From: a virus
Length of the DNA stretch: 31,824 nucleotides
Virus record (IMG/VR): IMGVR_UViG_3300007539_000106
Location: 1 to 31,824 of that record
Direction: 5' to 3' (one strand)
In this document: positions 30,277-31,824 of the stretch, one piece after another
Layout of the letters: every line of letters starts with the position of its first letter
Numbering within the stretch: position 1 is the first letter of the stretch
Translations under genes and position numbers: made by a program
The notes under the pieces: model-generated
What the model was told of the DNA's origin: nothing
Seen by the model: the letters and a program-made list of their open reading frames with translations, nothing else
Databases searched by the model: none

Positions 30277-30963
30277 CTAGCCAACCACGAACCCCGTCGA
30301 GTCCACCTTTGCCAGTCCCTTTTCGACCAGTCCTACAACCGAATTCCTACGATCCAAAAAGCGCAAATCGGTTTCGTCTCCGTCAACCACGGGCAAACCT
30401 TGCCAGGTCTCGGGCAGTCCGTTGCGAAAAACTACTGCAACATTTAGACCCGCTTTTATTGCAAGTTTGCATTGCGCGCCGTTGCTTTCCGATCTCGAAA
30501 AAGTCAAGTCGTAGTTTGGCAGCTTGTTTTTCATGGCGCGTTGCACTCCCTTCGTGTAGTCATAGAACTGGAACTCAGGAAAATGCTCAAAAACAGTCTT
30601 GCCGTCGATTGCATTCGCTTTTGCTTCCCATGGAATGTCGCTCGTTAGGTTCAAACGGAAGCAAGCACGCATTCCTAAGCGATCCGCTCGGCGCGTTGCC
30701 TTTTCGATCTCGTCAAGTAATTGAGACATGAAGCCAGCTTTATCCCTGAAAAAGAATTGCGTTTTGTTGATGCGCGCCTTTTGCACATTTGACATCACGC
30801 CGCGTCCCGCCGTGTTCAAACAAGCCGCCGTGCAACCTTTCGAAGCCCACGGGCAAGCATTGAACCCGCTTTCATGAGCGGGAGCCAAGTGCATGCCGTA
30901 AGTAATCCAACCTAGTTTTTCACCTTTGCGGGTTTTTGTATTTCCTGTATTAAGCAATTTCAT
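30277..30963 (-). CDS. DUF7227-like phage protein with C-x6-C-x3-C motif
   Basis: 228 residues. LLNTGNTKTRKGEKLGWITY (3-22), LAPA (26-29), CPWASKGCTAAC (37-48), FRLNLTSDIPWE (102-113) and YDYTK (134-138) form a pattern I recall in a widespread phage family now called DUF7227, with no proven function. Three Cys in C-x6-C-x3-C invite a metal or Fe-S cluster, but this is not the radical SAM spacing (CxxxCxxC). Codons favour CGC/CGT Arg, ACG and GCG, unlike the AGA/AGG-rich late genes. L1 gene with its own terminator. Confidence 0.7.
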   Translation of the reverse strand: MKLLNTGNTKTRKGEKLGWITYGMHLAPAHESGFNACPWASKGCTAACLNTAGRGVMSNVQKARINKTQFFFRDKAGFMSQLLDEIEKATRRADRLGMRACFRLNLTSDIPWEAKANAIDGKTVFEHFPEFQFYDYTKGVQRAMKNKLPNYDLTFSRSESNGAQCKLAIKAGLNVAVVFRNGLPETWQGLPVVDGDETDLRFLDRRNSVVGLVEKGLAKVDSTGFVVG

Positions 30964-31144
30964 TTTCTTTTATTATCCTTTTTAGGTTTTTCATGTATGT
31001 TCCGTAGGTCACGTTTTTTTCGTAGACCAACTCCAGTTGATGCGGGAAGAACTCTTCATAAAAATCTACATTTAAAATTTTAATGTAGATGCGAGCCAGT
31101 CCGCGCGCTTTGCTATAATGTCCGATTACGTTACTTGATATCAT
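30950..31144 (-). CDS. Small protein (64 aa) upstream of DUF7227-like gene
   Basis: MISSNVIGHYSKARGLARIY then a beta/helix mix rich in Tyr and Lys (YEKNVTYGTYMKNLKRIIKE). It overlaps both neighbours by 14 bases, as in a coupled operon. No family recognised. Basic C-terminus. Confidence 0.55.
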   Translation of the reverse strand: MISSNVIGHYSKARGLARIYIKILNVDFYEEFFPHQLELVYEKNVTYGTYMKNLKRIIKENEIA

Positions 31145-31421
31145 CGCAATCGAACCCTTTCTCTTCTAGCAATTCGATAATTTCGGCGGCGAGTTCAAAA
31201 ACCCCGTCGTAGTCCGTCAGCGTTTTGCCGTCGAACCATAAACCACCCTCGGCATACCAATCCTGCCCGCCGTCGATTTCAAACCAGCCATTGCCGTCCG
31301 CTTTAATGCAAACAGTGAATTTTGTTTTCACTGCGTTTTGTTCTCTGGTGATCCCGAAGCTGTTCTCTTCGTAGAGATCAACTTCGCGGGTCACGCTGTA
31401 TTCTTTTGTATTATTTAACAT
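31131..31421 (-). CDS. First leftward gene (96 aa), acidic, unknown
   Basis: MLNNTKEYSVTREVDLYEEN onward. Beta-rich with several aromatic/acidic strands (GWFEIDGGQDWYAEGGLWFD), ending in an acidic helix. As the first gene behind the early control region it may be expressed first after entry, a usual place for host-takeover proteins, but no motif supports a particular activity. The promoter-like element is 10 bases from the ATG. Confidence 0.55.
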   Translation of the reverse strand: MLNNTKEYSVTREVDLYEENSFGITREQNAVKTKFTVCIKADGNGWFEIDGGQDWYAEGGLWFDGKTLTDYDGVFELAAEIIELLEEKGFDCDDIK

Positions 31422-31430
31422 AACGCCGCA

Positions 31431-31459
31431 ATTTTCTCTGTTTTTTCTGCATCTGTAAA
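31431..31459 (-). promoter_or_regulatory. Candidate early promoter of unit L1
   Basis: On the minus strand TTTACA, 17-base spacer, GAAAAT (within AGAGAAAA). The -10-like end is 10 bases from the ATG at 31421, so the transcript would be almost leaderless. Confidence 0.4.
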
Positions 31460-31474
31460 GGGTATTTGTTACCC
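31460..31474. promoter_or_regulatory. Possible operator: GGGTA-tttgt-TACCC inverted repeat
   Basis: Perfect 5-bp arms directly upstream of the -35-like element of the early promoter, a typical place for an activator or repressor site. Short, so chance is possible. Confidence 0.35.
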
Positions 31475-31529
31475 ATTTGAACCTATTAATACTGAAAAAA
31501 ACTTATTTTCTCTTAAAAAACCGCGCTAT

Positions 31530-31598
31530 GCGTAAAAACTGGCGCATCTTTGCCCCCTTTGTATCGCGTAAAACCTTTTTGCGCAACTGTTTGCGCAA
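31530..31598. repeat. GCGTAAAA and TTGCGCAA short repeats (iteron-like)
   Basis: GCGTAAAA occurs at 31530-31537 and 31566-31573, each followed by GCGCA (31542-31546, 31581-31585). The 8-bp palindrome TTGCGCAA occurs at 31579-31586 and 31591-31598, 12 bases apart. This is a typical layout for protein-binding sites at an origin or operator. Confidence 0.65.
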
Positions 31599-31618
31599 GC
31601 CTGCCTTCTGCCCTCCGA

Positions 31619-31677
31619 GACAGCCAAGATGAAGGAGCCAAAGGGTAGTCGAAGACCGACGCAGCATCTTGGCTATC
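31619..31677. repeat. 13-bp inverted repeat with 33-base spacer
   Basis: GACAGCCAAGATG (31619-31631) and CATCTTGGCTATC (31665-31677) are inverted copies with one mismatch. The spacer holds a smaller GTCG/CGAC pair. Could form a cruciform or RNA stem-loop. Confidence 0.7.
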
Positions 31678-31686
31678 ACCCTGTTA

Positions 31687-31747
31687 CCCCCCTTACCCCC
31701 CTTTCCCGCACTGCCCCCCCGCCCCCCCGCGCCAACAACCCCCCCCC
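31687..31747. repeat. Runs of 6-9 C (G-tracts on minus strand)
   Basis: C-runs at 31687-31692, 31696-31701, 31714-31720, 31722-31728 and 31739-31747. The complementary strand has at least five G-runs in about 60 bases, so G-quadruplex formation is possible. Confidence 0.75.
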
Positions 31748-31765
31748 TGTCGGGTGAGGCTCATA

Positions 31766-31797
31766 GGGGCGGAGTTACCCTCGGGATAACTCGCCCC
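31766..31797. repeat. GC-rich imperfect hairpin
   Basis: GGGGC-G-GAGTTA pairs with TAACTC-GCCCC with one bulged G and a short CC/GG inner stem. No T-run, so not a classic terminator. It might be part of an origin, a packaging signal or a structured leader RNA for genes beyond the window. Confidence 0.6.
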
Positions 31798-31824
31798 GCC
31801 GACGGTCCTCTTCGTACGCCTCCG

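Larger units (their letters stand above)
31422..31824. other. 403-base gene-free control / origin-like region
   Basis: No ORF of any size looks coding here. It holds, from left to right: an early promoter-like element, a 5-bp inverted repeat, GCGTAAAA and TTGCGCAA repeats, a 13-bp inverted repeat, C-tracts and a GC hairpin. It lies upstream of the leftward early unit and, by inference, of the rightward packaging genes outside the window. Confidence 0.7.

Noticed and set aside
30249-30731. 160-codon open frame on the plus strand over the DUF7227-like gene
   Set aside because: It is antisense to a well-supported gene, has an odd composition (Pro/Ser/Arg/Leu) and crosses a terminator.
30277-30963. 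Radical SAM enzyme
   Set aside because: The Cys spacing is C-x6-C-x3-C, not CxxxCxxC, and the other motifs do not fit.
1-31824. tRNA genes, CRISPR arrays, integrase or transposase, and matching ends (terminal repeats)
   Set aside because: I saw no cloverleaf, repeat-spacer array or recombinase motif, and the first and last bases of the window do not match each other.

Overview
The window looks like about 32 kb of a double-stranded DNA bacteriophage genome, probably a short-tailed (podovirus-like) phage of an aquatic bacterium. The case rests on gene content: a portal protein, a SU10-type (HK97-fold) major capsid protein, a scaffold-like acidic protein, a connector-sized protein, repeat-rich tail fibres and two large internal-virion-like proteins. 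I see no tape measure, tail tube or sheath. Several small families (DUF6321-like, DUF5872-like, a zinc-ribbon tail-region protein) are ones I associate with marine phages; that habitat call is inference from recall. The host cannot be named from the sequence. Terminase, DNA polymerase and primase are not in view. The portal is cut by the left edge, so terminase probably lies just outside.

Rightward (late) half, 1-22274. It runs portal, small protein, scaffold, major capsid, head decoration protein, a UUCG-loop terminator, connector/tail proteins, a jelly-roll-type fibre (6629-7921), three small membrane proteins (8163-8871, holin candidates), nine small lysine-rich proteins (8878-11339), a 912-residue fibre with about eight tandem ~55-residue repeats, a second fibre split by a -1 frame change near 15.26-15.41 kb, a zinc-ribbon protein and two internal virion proteins (539 and 1237 aa). 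Genes are packed tightly, often with TAATG or ATGA stop/start overlaps.

Leftward (early) half, 31421-22425. I divide it into four units by terminators and start-site elements. L1 (31421-30277) has two unknown small proteins and a DUF7227-like Cys-motif protein. L2 (30182-28067) has small accessory proteins, including two membrane micro-ORFs. L3 (27941-22722) is the DNA metabolism block: two PD-(D/E)XK nucleases, DnaB helicase, lytic transglycosylase/endolysin, dATP/dGTP diphosphohydrolase, endonuclease VII-like protein, ERF annealing protein and a small SSB-like protein. L4 is one 70-aa protein. Late and early transcription converge at 22.27 kb, where a leftward terminator overlaps the stop codon of the last late gene.

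The right edge (31422-31824) has no gene. It is packed with short repeats, inverted repeats and C-tracts, and is the best candidate for a replication origin or transcriptional control region. The most unusual content is the lysine-rich cassette, including a histone H1-like 256-aa protein and an AT-hook-like 30-aa peptide. Next are the frame-shifted fibre gene, the repeated AAUACAA motif at early-gene start codons, and the origin-like intergenic region. Family assignments come from motif recognition by eye; no database search was run.
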